Part shown: positions 1 through 6,884 of the stretch, piece after piece
Layout of the letters: every line of letters starts with the position of its first letter
How positions within the stretch are numbered: the stretch's first letter is position 1
Origin: an uncultured Elusimicrobium sp.
Lineage (GTDB): Bacteria > Elusimicrobiota > Elusimicrobia > Elusimicrobiales > Elusimicrobiaceae
Length of the DNA stretch: 41,186 nucleotides
Assembly (NCBI GenBank): GCA_902794125.1
Contig: CADBFX010000020.1
Span: forward strand, 1 to 41,186
Direction: 5' to 3'
Notes under the pieces: model-generated
The model's database searches: none
Told to the model about the DNA's origin: nothing
What the model saw: only the letters and a program-made list of their open reading frames with translations
Position numbers and translations under genes: made by a program

Positions 1-328
1 AACTTTTACGGACCCGCACTCGCTGGTTGCGCCGGAACTGTTAGGTATTCCGCTTCATCCTACCCAACTATATGAATCTGGGCTTAATTTCTTATTATTT
101 TTTTTACTCCACACGCTTTATAAAAAGCCGCACAAAGACGGTTCTATTTTAGTTTGCTACGTGGCGTGTTATAGTTTTCTGCGGTTTTTTATAGAATTTT
201 TTCGAGGAGACTTTCGCGGAGCGTTTATTTTAGGATTGTCCCCCTCCCAATTAATTTCAATTATTATCACATTACTGGCCGGTGCATTGTGGATACGCAT
301 GGCCCAAAAGGAAAATTCCCATGGCTGA
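1..328 (+). CDS. lgt: Prolipoprotein diacylglyceryl transferase, C-terminal part (cut by window edge)
   Basis: The open frame entering from the left edge (codons in phase with base 2) ends with TGA at 326-328. It carries the Lgt signature HPTQLYE early in the visible part and FLRFFIEFFRGD further on, followed by a final hydrophobic segment. Lgt is the inner-membrane enzyme that moves diacylglycerol from phosphatidylglycerol onto the lipobox cysteine of prolipoproteins. Only about the last 108 residues are visible, so the start and N-terminal half cannot be judged. The stop overlaps the ATG of the pseudouridine synthase at 321, suggesting translational coupling. A probable substrate in this window is the TlpA-like lipoprotein at 38657. 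Confidence 0.9.
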   Translation, partial: TFTDPHSLVAPELLGIPLHPTQLYESGLNFLLFFLLHTLYKKPHKDGSILVCYVACYSFLRFFIEFFRGDFRGAFILGLSPSQLISIIITLLAGALWIRMAQKENSHG

Positions 329-1229
329 TACTAAAAAAATCGTTTTTGACGGCTACTCCCGCCGCTTAGATGTGTTTGTTTCGGACGAACTAGAAAATCT
401 ATCCCGTTCTCTTGTGCAGAAACTAATTAAAGACGGACACGTTACCGTCAACGGTAAAAAAGTAAAACCGTCTTGGCCGCTTACCGCCGGAGAAACGGTG
501 GAAATTACGCTTCCAAAGGCTGCCAGCCAAACCCAATTAAAAGATTTAATTATTCACGACGGTAAAGATTTTTTCGTGTTGATTAAACCCGCCGGAATGC
601 TCGTGCATCCGCAAAGCCCGGTGTGGGAAGAACACCCCGAAACGGTGTTTTCTTCAGAAGAAACATTGGTTTCGGTTATTTTGGCTAATCCCCCCAAAGG
701 TTTTGATACGTCCATGCCGCGCGCCGGCCTAGTGCACCGCCTGGACCGCGAAACGAGCGGCGTGATGGTGGTAGCCAAAACACAAGAATTTCAAGCGGAA
801 ATGGTTTCATTATTTTCCAACCGCGAAGTACACAAAACGTATCACTCGATTGCCTGCGGGGAAGTGCCTAACGACGAAGGCACAATTGACGTGCCGATCG
901 GGCGCATAGCCGGCGGAAAAATAAAAGCCTCCGACGTCGGACGCGAAGCCGTTACCGGCTACAAAGTATTAGAACGCAAAAACGGATTTACGTATATTGA
1001 ACTGTATCCAAAAACGGGCCGCACCAATCAACTGCGCGTGCATTTAAGTTGGCTGGGATACCCGGTGTTAGGGGATTGGTTATATAAAGGGGCAACGGCC
1101 AACCGCTTGATGTTGCACGCCAGGCGCATTGAATTTCAGCATCCCTTAACGGGCAAAATGTTAAGGTTTGAAGCCCCCGTTCCACAAGACTTTTTAGACG
1201 CGTGGAAACGCGTAACAAAAAGTAAATAA
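321..1229 (+). CDS. RluA/RluD-family 23S rRNA pseudouridine synthase
   Basis: This protein of about 302 residues has an N-terminal S4 RNA-binding domain (about residues 10-60, with RLDVFVSDELENLSRS and VTVNGKKVK) and a RluA catalytic domain with HRLDRETSGVMVV, where the Asp is the catalytic nucleophile. The later KTGRTNQLRVHL motif is also typical. It converts uridine to pseudouridine in rRNA; the exact site (RluD- or RluC-like) cannot be told from sequence alone. I chose ATG 321 rather than an upstream GTG at 282 because AAGGA lies 8 nt before it, the S4 domain begins directly after, and it overlaps the lgt stop by 8 nt. A strong terminator follows. Confidence 0.9.
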   Translation: MADTKKIVFDGYSRRLDVFVSDELENLSRSLVQKLIKDGHVTVNGKKVKPSWPLTAGETVEITLPKAASQTQLKDLIIHDGKDFFVLIKPAGMLVHPQSPVWEEHPETVFSSEETLVSVILANPPKGFDTSMPRAGLVHRLDRETSGVMVVAKTQEFQAEMVSLFSNREVHKTYHSIACGEVPNDEGTIDVPIGRIAGGKIKASDVGREAVTGYKVLERKNGFTYIELYPKTGRTNQLRVHLSWLGYPVLGDWLYKGATANRLMLHARRIEFQHPLTGKMLRFEAPVPQDFLDAWKRVTKSK

Positions 1230-1250
1230 TTATTACATCCGATAATTCTA

Positions 1251-1284
1251 AACCCGCCCGCTATTAAGCGAGCGGGTTTTTAGC
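1251..1284 (+). terminator. Intrinsic terminator after the pseudouridine synthase
   Basis: The arms at 1251-1262 and 1267-1278 form a 12-bp stem with one mismatch and an ATTA loop, followed by a short T run. It closes the lgt-rluA-type transcript and separates it from the non-coding stretch downstream. Confidence 0.8.
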
Positions 1285-1323
1285 TGTGCAAAAAGCCCCG
1301 GAAAATCTAACCCTTTTTTTGCA

Positions 1324-1352
1324 TTGTCAGCAGAAAACTAATCTTTTATGAT
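1324..1352 (+). promoter_or_regulatory. Sigma70-like promoter of the candidate small RNA
   Basis: TTGTCA at 1324-1329 and TATGAT at 1347-1352 are separated by exactly 17 bp, a near-consensus sigma70 arrangement. No plausible protein start follows on this strand, but a highly structured stretch and a terminator do. The predicted start of transcription is near 1359. Confidence 0.6.
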
Positions 1353-1363
1353 AGGAATATCAC

Positions 1364-1439
1364 AAGTTTGTTCCGGGGGATAAACGGCTGCAAAGCCGGA
1401 TAAGTTTGTTCCGGGGGATAAACGGCTGCAAAGCCGGAT
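1364..1439. repeat. Perfect 38-bp tandem duplication
   Basis: Copies at 1364-1401 and 1402-1439 are identical and adjacent. Each holds the hairpin CGGCT-GCAA-AGCCG, with a GNRA-type loop. With only two copies and no spacer this is not a CRISPR array. Confidence 0.9.
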
Positions 1440-1597
1440 TAGGAACAACAACGCACACCAGGGGGCAGAGGAGCATTTTACGTGGGGTAAAATATCCTCT
1501 GTGGGATGCAAGAAGCCCCGGCCGGAGTACCCGGTGGGGCTTCTAGATTTCATCCGATCCGGTACCGGGAGGGGACCCGCACACCGGACATTATAAA

Positions 1598-1633
1598 GGC
1601 GCTGCTTCGTGGGAAAAGCAGCGCCCTATTTTT
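1598..1633. terminator. Strong bidirectional terminator
   Basis: Perfect 10-bp arms GGCGCTGCTT (1598-1607) and AAGCAGCGCC (1616-1625) are followed by CTATTTTT on the plus strand and by TTTATAA on the minus strand. It would end the candidate small RNA on the plus strand and the acc-to-GNAT operon on the minus strand. Confidence 0.8.
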
Positions 1634-2744
1634 ATAAATTTTTCTGGTAAATCCGGTAGCGCTTACTTAAATGGCAACCGCACTCCTCTATTCCGCGTAA
1701 CATGCTGGCGTTATCCTCTAACACCCACGAAAGTTCTGCCTCGTTCCACACGGCTACGCCGTGCGTAATAATATGCTTAATTAAAATTAAATCTAATCCG
1801 CGCTTGCGAAATTCGGGCAATACGCCCAACATGATAAGCCGCGCGTCTTTAATCCGTTTCCACACCCATAACGCTTTTAATACTCGCCACGGGTTTTTCA
1901 ATGAACCTTTTAATACTTTTAACACGTGGTTCATGTTGGGAATACAAATGTAAAACCCGGCCGGCACTCCGTTTTCTTCTATCACGCAGGTTCCTTCCGG
2001 CCGCAAAATAGGTTTTAATTCGCGCACGATATCCATAATTTCTTGTTTGGACAAAGGTACAAACCCCCAATTTTCCGCCCAAGCACTGTTGTAAATCGTG
2101 CGTATCATTTCGGCTTCTTCTTCTATTTTTTGCAAATTCAGTTGCCTTAGCGTAATGCCTTGGGCGCGTTCGCACCGGGCGCATATTTTTAAAAACCGTT
2201 CAGAAAATTTGTCGTCCTTTGTGCGGTGAAAAGCGAGCAAATCTTTTATCTTAGTTAAACCGAATTTTTCTAATAAATCTGCGTAATACGGGCGATTATA
2301 CGGCATCATAATAGCTGGCATGGAATCAAACCCATCCACGAGTAGTCCATACACGTGGTTGCTGGACGGATTGGCCGGACCGCGCATAGCACTTACCCCT
2401 TGGGCACGCAACCAATCTTGCGCAGCTTGTAATAAAGCCGTAGCCACGTCTTCGTCGTTTGCACAATCAAAAAAACCAAAAAAGCCGATATTTTCGTGGT
2501 GATATTCATTATGGGCTCGGTTTACAAGCGCCATAATCCGCCCCACCGTTTGACCTTTTTTTTCAGCTAAAAATAAGGCGCGGGTAGCCGTAGTCCAAAA
2601 GGGATTATCTGCCTGCAACAAACGCTTGGTATCGGCTTTTAACTCCCCCACCCAGTACGGGTCGTTTTTATACAAAGAAAAAGGGAAATCAATAAATTCA
2701 CTTACTTCGTAATCGGTCGTAACTTGGCGGATTTGTGCGGGCAT
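1632..2744 (-). CDS. GNAT-fold acyltransferase-like protein; possible bacterial ceramide synthase
   Basis: This is a 370-residue soluble protein. The N-terminal part matches a family I know as a long GNAT-like conserved hypothetical, with the signature MRGPANPSSN...GLLVDGFDS near residues 119-140. The C-terminal part (about 220-365) looks like an acetyltransferase domain, with a GVLPEFRKRGLDLILI acyl-CoA-binding-like loop. Bacterial ceramide synthases are described as GNAT-like proteins encoded near serine palmitoyltransferase. The gene directly upstream here is such an alpha-oxoamine synthase, so N-acylation of a sphingoid base is a reasonable inference, not a demonstrated one. SD AGGAG lies 8 nt before ATG 2744. 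A terminator hairpin sits between it and the upstream gene, so it may be expressed at a lower level. Confidence 0.55.
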   Translation of the reverse strand: MPAQIRQVTTDYEVSEFIDFPFSLYKNDPYWVGELKADTKRLLQADNPFWTTATRALFLAEKKGQTVGRIMALVNRAHNEYHHENIGFFGFFDCANDEDVATALLQAAQDWLRAQGVSAMRGPANPSSNHVYGLLVDGFDSMPAIMMPYNRPYYADLLEKFGLTKIKDLLAFHRTKDDKFSERFLKICARCERAQGITLRQLNLQKIEEEAEMIRTIYNSAWAENWGFVPLSKQEIMDIVRELKPILRPEGTCVIEENGVPAGFYICIPNMNHVLKVLKGSLKNPWRVLKALWVWKRIKDARLIMLGVLPEFRKRGLDLILIKHIITHGVAVWNEAELSWVLEDNASMLRGIEECGCHLSKRYRIYQKNL

Positions 2745-2754
2745 AGTCGCTCCT

Positions 2755-2788
2755 AAAAAATAACACCCCGCTTACAGCGGGGGGTGTT
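2755..2788 (-). terminator. Intrinsic terminator inside the lipid operon, next to a ribosome binding site
   Basis: On the minus strand a GC-rich hairpin (arms about 2762-2771 and 2777-2788, loop TTACA, one extra G) is followed by ATTTTTT and immediately by AGGAG of the GNAT gene. It should stop part of the transcripts coming from the alpha-oxoamine synthase gene, giving differential expression within the operon. Confidence 0.7.
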
Positions 2789-2797
2789 AAACAAAAC

Positions 2798-3988
2798 TTA
2801 CTTAATGATACCTACTGCACGTCCGGCTTGAGCAAACGCATCTATAATTTTTTGGACATGTTGGTCCGTATGCGTAGCCATCAGCGTCAAGCGGATAAGC
2901 GAACGGCCGGGAGGTACCGCCGGGCTGATAACCGGGTTTGCAAAGATACCCATTTCGTGCAAGGCACGCCACATTTTAAAACAATTTTCGTTGCTGCCTA
3001 CATGCACCGGCAAAATCGGCGTTTTGCTGGTGCCTAAATCGTACCCTAAATCTTCCAATCCTTTTTTGAGGTTCGCCGTTAAACGGAACAAATTGTCGCG
3101 GCGAGAAGTATCGTTTTCAATTAACTCTAACGCTTTAGTGATAGAAGCAATACAGGCCGGCGGCATAGAGGCCGAGAAAATTTGGCTGCGTGCATTGTGG
3201 CGCATATAGTGGATAACATCTTTATCCCCCACCACAAAACCACCGACGGTAGCAAACGTTTTGGAGCACGTGCCTACCACCAAATCTACTTCGCCGTTTT
3301 CTAAGCCGAAGTATTCGCACGTACCGCGACCGGTTTTACCAATAATTCCGGTTGCGTGGGCATCATCCACCATAATCCGCGCACCGTATTTCTTGCCTAT
3401 TTTAACAATTTCCGGCAACGGGCAGATGTCCCCTTCCATGCTAAACACACCGTCCACAATAATCAACTTGCCGGCTTCGGCAGGCAGTTTGGCCATTACG
3501 CGCTCTAAATCGGCCGGGTCGTTGTGTTTAAAGCGGACCATTTCCCCTTCGGACAGGCGAACCCCGTCCAAGATGCTGGCATGGTCCAACTTATCTACAA
3601 TAGCGTAATCGCCTTTTTTAAGAAGACAGGAAACTACCCCTAAATTCATCTGATAACCGGTAGCAAATAAAAGACCGGCTTCTTTACGTTTAAACTTGGC
3701 TAATTTTTCTTCTAACGCATCGGCAATTTTGGTGTTCCCGTTTAGTAAGCGCGAACCGGCTACCCCGGTACCGTATTTTTGGACGGCTTCTAACGCGGCT
3801 TTTTTCATTTCCGGGTCGTTGGCTAAGCCTAAATAGTTGTTAGATCCTGCCATGATGTATGTTTTTCCGCCCAACACGACTTCCGGCCCTTGGGCAGATT
3901 CTATCGGTTGAAAGTAACCGTAAATTCCCATACGCATTGCCAGTTTAGCGTCTTTATAATTTCTGCATTTTTCAAAAATATCAGCCAT
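2798..3988 (-). CDS. PLP-dependent alpha-oxoamine synthase, serine palmitoyltransferase-like
   Basis: This 396-residue fold-type I PLP enzyme belongs to the KBL/BioF/SPT family. It shows NNYLGLA, GTGVAGSRLLNGN, the cofactor-stacking LDHASILDG (His), VDDAHATG (Asp) and the Schiff-base lysine in GTCSKTFATVGG. These enzymes condense an acyl-CoA with an amino acid. The leader MGIYGYFQPIES and the GGFVVGDKDVIHYMRHNARSQIFSAS stretch look to me more like Bacteroidetes-type serine palmitoyltransferase (acyl-CoA + serine to 3-ketosphinganine) than glycine C-acetyltransferase or BioF, but this is judgement without alignment. The setting (AccBC for malonyl-CoA, an ADP-heptose enzyme, a GNAT acyltransferase downstream) supports a lipid role over threonine catabolism. 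SD GAGGAAACT precedes ATG 3988. Confidence 0.75.
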   Translation of the reverse strand: MADIFEKCRNYKDAKLAMRMGIYGYFQPIESAQGPEVVLGGKTYIMAGSNNYLGLANDPEMKKAALEAVQKYGTGVAGSRLLNGNTKIADALEEKLAKFKRKEAGLLFATGYQMNLGVVSCLLKKGDYAIVDKLDHASILDGVRLSEGEMVRFKHNDPADLERVMAKLPAEAGKLIIVDGVFSMEGDICPLPEIVKIGKKYGARIMVDDAHATGIIGKTGRGTCEYFGLENGEVDLVVGTCSKTFATVGGFVVGDKDVIHYMRHNARSQIFSASMPPACIASITKALELIENDTSRRDNLFRLTANLKKGLEDLGYDLGTSKTPILPVHVGSNENCFKMWRALHEMGIFANPVISPAVPPGRSLIRLTLMATHTDQHVQKIIDAFAQAGRAVGIIK

Positions 3989-4026
3989 AGTTTCCTCTAT
4001 ACTTCTCCGTCGGGTACACCCCGCGG

Positions 4027-4491
4027 CTATTTACTTATTTTTTTAATAATGTTTGTGGTAGAACGCCCCTTTAACAAAGCAAAACGTACCACTTTTTTTG
4101 CAAATTCTCTGCCTACGATTTCGGAAGGTTTATAATCTCCACCCTTCACGAGTACATCGGGACGTACCAGTTTAATTAACTGATATGGGGTATCTTCTTC
4201 AAAAATACACACCGCCGACACACTTTCCAACCCCGCCAACACAAGGGCACGATCCGCCTGGCAATTAACCGGGCGAGTAGGGCCTTTTAAGCGTTTCACG
4301 GAAGCATCGCTGTTTAAACCCACCACCAATACGTCCCCTTTGGAGCGGGAAAATTCCAACACGCTCACGTGTCCGGCATGTAAAATATCAAAACAACCGT
4401 TCGTAAATACGATTTTTTTACCGGCCTTACGTTGGGTTTCTACCCATTTTTTAAGCTGCCGCGGCCCTAAAATTTTACTTTTCGCTTTCAT
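4027..4491 (-). CDS. hldC: D-glycero-beta-D-manno-heptose 1-phosphate adenylyltransferase
   Basis: This 154-residue protein corresponds to the RfaE/HldE C-terminal (cytidylyltransferase-like) domain encoded alone. The nucleotidyltransferase motif GCFDILHAGHV (HxGH) is at about residues 32-42, VGLNSDASVKRLKGPTRPV at about 57-75, and GRSTTNIIKKI closes the protein, all hallmarks of the family. It makes ADP-heptose for the LPS inner core, implying a lipooligosaccharide or LPS in this organism. The kinase half (HldA/HldE-N) is not in the window. The start overlaps the end of accC by 17 nt, so the two are translationally coupled in one minus-strand operon. Confidence 0.9.
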   Translation of the reverse strand: MKAKSKILGPRQLKKWVETQRKAGKKIVFTNGCFDILHAGHVSVLEFSRSKGDVLVVGLNSDASVKRLKGPTRPVNCQADRALVLAGLESVSAVCIFEEDTPYQLIKLVRPDVLVKGGDYKPSEIVGREFAKKVVRFALLKGRSTTNIIKKISK

Positions 4492-5866
4492 CTTTCTTTT
4501 TATCCGCGGCCATCATCCGTTCAATTAGGCCAGTATCCATATTGCCTTGTATAAAATCTTCGTTATTCACGATTTTTTTATGGAACGGAATCGTCGTTTT
4601 TACGCCTTCCACCACAAACTCATCCAAACACCGGCGGCTACGCGCTAATAAACGGGTGCGATCCGGCGCGGTGACAATCAGTTTAGCCATCAAACTGTCG
4701 TAATAACTGGGAATCGTGTACCCCGGATACATATGGCTATCAATCCGCACGCCCAACCCCCCCGCCGGAATCCATTCTTCAATGGTGCCGGGGTTCGGCG
4801 TAAAATTATGTTCACTGTCTTCAGCGTTAATGCGGTGCTCGATAGCGCGGCATAAAATAACGGCCGCTTCTTTTTGGGTAATATCCAGCGGTTCGCCTTG
4901 CGCTATTTTGAGTTGCATTTTAACTAAATCCTGTCCGCAGACGGCTTCCGTTACCGGATGTTCCACTTGAAGACGCGTATTCACTTCCATAAAATAAAAT
5001 TCTTTGTTTTGCGCCATTAAAAATTCCACCGTACCTACTCCGCGGTACTCGGCAGCTTTGATAAGTTTGCAAGCCGCTTCTTGGAGTTTGGCACGCGTCT
5101 TAACATCCACAAACGGGGAAGGCGATTCTTCCACTAATTTCTGGTGACGGCGCTGCATGCTGCAATCGCGCTCCGCAAAGGCCACTACATTGCCGTAATT
5201 ATCGGCAGCCACTTGCACTTCAATATGGCGCGGATTTAAAACGAGCTTTTCAAAATAAACGCGGTCGTCGCCGAAGTTGGCCTTAGCTTCGCCTTGGGCC
5301 GTTTTCATCATAAGGTCCAAATCTTCTTCTTTTAAGCACGCCCGCATTCCCTTTCCGCCGCCGCCAAGCGTGGCTTTAATCATAATCGGAAACCCGATTT
5401 TTTTGGCTACCGCATGATAATTTTTTCCTACAATCCCGTCGGAACCGGGCGTTATCGGCACACCGGCCTTAATGGCAATTTCGCGCGCGGTGGATTTGAC
5501 TCCCAGCATGGAAATGGCGTGTGCGCTGGGCCCAATAAACGTCATGCCGGCTTTGACGACGGCCTCTGCAAAATCGGCATTTTCCGACAGAAAACCATAT
5601 CCCGGATGAACCGCATCGGCTCCTGTAATTTTAGCAGCCGTAACGATCGCATCTATATTTAAATAACTTTGTGAGGAAGGTGCCGCCCCAATGCACACAG
5701 CTTCATCGGCCATGCGTACGTGCAAGCTGCTGCGGTCCGCTTCCGAATAAATTGCCACGGAAGCAATCCCCATTTCTTTTAGTGTGCGGATAACACGCAA
5801 CGCAATTTCTCCGCGGTTAGCAATGAGAACTTTTTTAAAAGGAGTGATTTTTACGTTGGAAGCCAT
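4475..5866 (-). CDS. accC: Biotin carboxylase subunit of acetyl-CoA carboxylase
   Basis: At 463 residues the protein is slightly longer than the usual ~450. The ATP-grasp features are intact: VLIANRGEIALRVIRT at the N-terminus, HPGYGFLSEN, the glycine-rich GGGGKGMRA loop, ERDCSMQRRHQK and MEVNTRLQVEHPVTE. It carboxylates biotin on the carrier protein using ATP and bicarbonate, the first half-reaction of malonyl-CoA synthesis. It lies 3 nt downstream of accB. In the accB partner the biotinyl-lysine motif is missing, so the enzyme probably needs another BCCP encoded elsewhere or a different acceptor. Its 3' end overlaps hldC. Confidence 0.95.
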   Translation of the reverse strand: MASNVKITPFKKVLIANRGEIALRVIRTLKEMGIASVAIYSEADRSSLHVRMADEAVCIGAAPSSQSYLNIDAIVTAAKITGADAVHPGYGFLSENADFAEAVVKAGMTFIGPSAHAISMLGVKSTAREIAIKAGVPITPGSDGIVGKNYHAVAKKIGFPIMIKATLGGGGKGMRACLKEEDLDLMMKTAQGEAKANFGDDRVYFEKLVLNPRHIEVQVAADNYGNVVAFAERDCSMQRRHQKLVEESPSPFVDVKTRAKLQEAACKLIKAAEYRGVGTVEFLMAQNKEFYFMEVNTRLQVEHPVTEAVCGQDLVKMQLKIAQGEPLDITQKEAAVILCRAIEHRINAEDSEHNFTPNPGTIEEWIPAGGLGVRIDSHMYPGYTIPSYYDSLMAKLIVTAPDRTRLLARSRRCLDEFVVEGVKTTIPFHKKIVNNEDFIQGNMDTGLIERMMAADKKKDESEK

Positions 5867-5869
5867 AAG

Positions 5870-6244
5870 TTATTTCTCAATAAAAAATAAGGGCAAGCCA
5901 AACTCAACCGGCGCGCCTTCTTTCGCAGTGATAATGCGGAGTTTCCCGGAGATAGGAGCGGTAATTTTGTGCTTTTTGGAAATGGTTTCCACCCAGCCCA
6001 ATCTATCGCCTTCTTTAATAACCTGGCCTTCGGTTAAGGTTAAATTTTTGCCTTTTTCAGCCATGCGAAAAATCCCTACCGCAGGCGCCGGCACCGGCGT
6101 AAGCGAGCAGGAAAATTCGGTAGGTTCGGGCAAAGCTTCTTGCGTTTTCACTTCAATAGAATCGCCGTTTTTTTCATAGCAAAATTCGGCCAAATCGGTG
6201 GTTTTCATCCAATCGGTAATTTCGGTAATGAGTTTGGTATCCAT
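5870..6244 (-). CDS. accB: AccB/BCCP-like biotinyl-domain protein lacking the biotin-accepting lysine motif
   Basis: This 124-residue protein starts an operon with accC and has the BCCP architecture. An N-terminal region (ITDWMKTTDLAEFCYEKNGDSIEVK, residues about 8-33) is followed by a PAPAVGIFRM stretch and a barrel-sandwich biotinyl domain at about 55-124 (EGQVIKEGDRLGWVETI...KITAPISGKL...GAPVEFGLPLFFIE). In active BCCPs the hairpin tip reads E-A-M-K-M; here the same place reads E-T-I-S-K, placing Ser where the biotinylated Lys should be and losing the flanking Met residues. I checked this against the DNA around 5960-6005. Plant BADC proteins, lysine-less BCCP relatives, regulate acetyl-CoA carboxylase, so a structural or regulatory role is possible. 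SD AGGA lies about 9 nt upstream. Confidence 0.8.
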   Translation of the reverse strand: MDTKLITEITDWMKTTDLAEFCYEKNGDSIEVKTQEALPEPTEFSCSLTPVPAPAVGIFRMAEKGKNLTLTEGQVIKEGDRLGWVETISKKHKITAPISGKLRIITAKEGAPVEFGLPLFFIEK

Positions 6245-6263
6245 GTCATCTCATCCTAAATAA

Positions 6264-6300
6264 AATAAAAATGTGTATAGTTATTTTAGCATTTTTAGGC
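6264..6300 (-). promoter_or_regulatory. Possible promoter of the accB-to-GNAT operon
   Basis: In the divergent gap before accB the minus strand shows TTACAA followed after about 16 nt by TAAAAT, with a second -10-like TATACA just downstream. The call is by eye only; the gap must also hold signals for tspO on the other strand. Confidence 0.3.
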
Positions 6301-6346
6301 GAGTTTGTAACTAACCCTTTTATGCATTGGGAAAGCGAAAGGGAAA

Positions 6347-6832
6347 ATGATACACTTGGGTATGCAAAAAATAGCAACCTTACTTAACTTGTTGTTTTGG
6401 TTGGTCATCTGCCAACTGCCGGGCCTGGTGGGTGCTTCCACTGTGCCTGCTAATATGGAGTGGTACCGCTCTTTAGTAAAACCACCCCTCACCCCACCGG
6501 ACGCTGTTTTTATGCCCGTGTGGGAACTGCTGTATTTGCTTTTGGGGGTATCGGCCTTTTTGGCCTTGCAACACAAAACTAAACACTCCACCCGCGCTAC
6601 AGCATTGTTACTTATGCAACTAGTGCTCAATGCGATGTGGACACCCGTCTTTTTCGGATTACACCACTTGGCGGGAGCATGCATTTTAATACTCATTATG
6701 CTAGTGGAAGGAGCCTTCTTGCACCGGGCATTCAAACGGCAAGAAAAATTGGCCGCGTGGTTATTATGGCCCTACTGGATGTGGCTCTGTTTTGCCACTT
6801 ATTTAACGGCCGGATGTTGGTTATTAAATTAG
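6347..6832 (+). CDS. tspO: TspO/MBR (translocator) family membrane protein
   Basis: This 161-residue protein has five predicted membrane helices. Family hallmarks are the WYRSLVKPPLTPPDAVFMPVW segment near residues 38-58, MQLVLNAMWTPVFFGLHH near 95-110, and the final ATYLTAGCWLLN. TspO proteins bind porphyrins and cholesterol-like ligands and are linked to tetrapyrrole and stress responses; the physiological role here is unknown. ATG 6347 has GAAAGGG just upstream; ATG 6362 is a possible alternative that removes five residues. It is monocistronic, divergent from accB, and ends at a bidirectional terminator. Confidence 0.88.
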   Translation: MIHLGMQKIATLLNLLFWLVICQLPGLVGASTVPANMEWYRSLVKPPLTPPDAVFMPVWELLYLLLGVSAFLALQHKTKHSTRATALLLMQLVLNAMWTPVFFGLHHLAGACILILIMLVEGAFLHRAFKRQEKLAAWLLWPYWMWLCFATYLTAGCWLLN

Positions 6833-6838
6833 AACATA

Positions 6839-6872
6839 AAAAAGCCCCGGCATAAAAACCGGGGCTTTTTTA
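6839..6872. terminator. Bidirectional terminator between tspO and the pilin-like gene
   Basis: AAAGCCCCGG and CCGGGGCTTT arms around a CATAAAAA loop are flanked by T runs on both strands. It serves the convergent tspO and pilin-like genes. Confidence 0.85.
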
Positions 6873-6884
6873 TTTCAGTAATTT

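Larger units (their letters stand above)
1359..1633 (+). ncRNA. Candidate structured small RNA, about 270 nt, family not recognised
   Basis: The stretch lies between convergent genes and has no credible reading frame. It follows a TTGTCA-17-TATGAT promoter and ends at a GC-rich terminator (arms 1598-1607 and 1616-1625, then CTATTTTT). Inside are a 38-bp tandem duplication with GCAA-capped hairpins, a stem 1467-1500 with inner arms 1475-1481/1487-1493, a 9-bp perfect stem 1511-1519/1536-1544, and a hairpin around 1559-1588. TTGTTCC occurs in both repeat copies (1368-1374, 1406-1412) and either could pair with GGAACAA at 1442-1448, so two folds are possible. I compared it by eye with 6S, RNase P, SRP, tmRNA and common riboswitch signatures and saw no match. 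Confidence 0.5.

Noticed and set aside
1364-1439. Two-unit repeat as a CRISPR array
   Set aside because: The units are adjacent without spacers, and no cas gene is in the window.
1338-1553. Minus-strand open frame of 71 codons in the gap after the pseudouridine synthase
   Set aside because: It reads across the tandem repeat and hairpins, has no SD and no protein-like pattern; the stretch is better explained as structured RNA.
1632-3988. Threonine catabolism (glycine C-acetyltransferase with threonine dehydrogenase)
   Set aside because: No tdh-like gene is adjacent, and the neighbours are lipid and LPS genes; KBL remains possible but less favoured.
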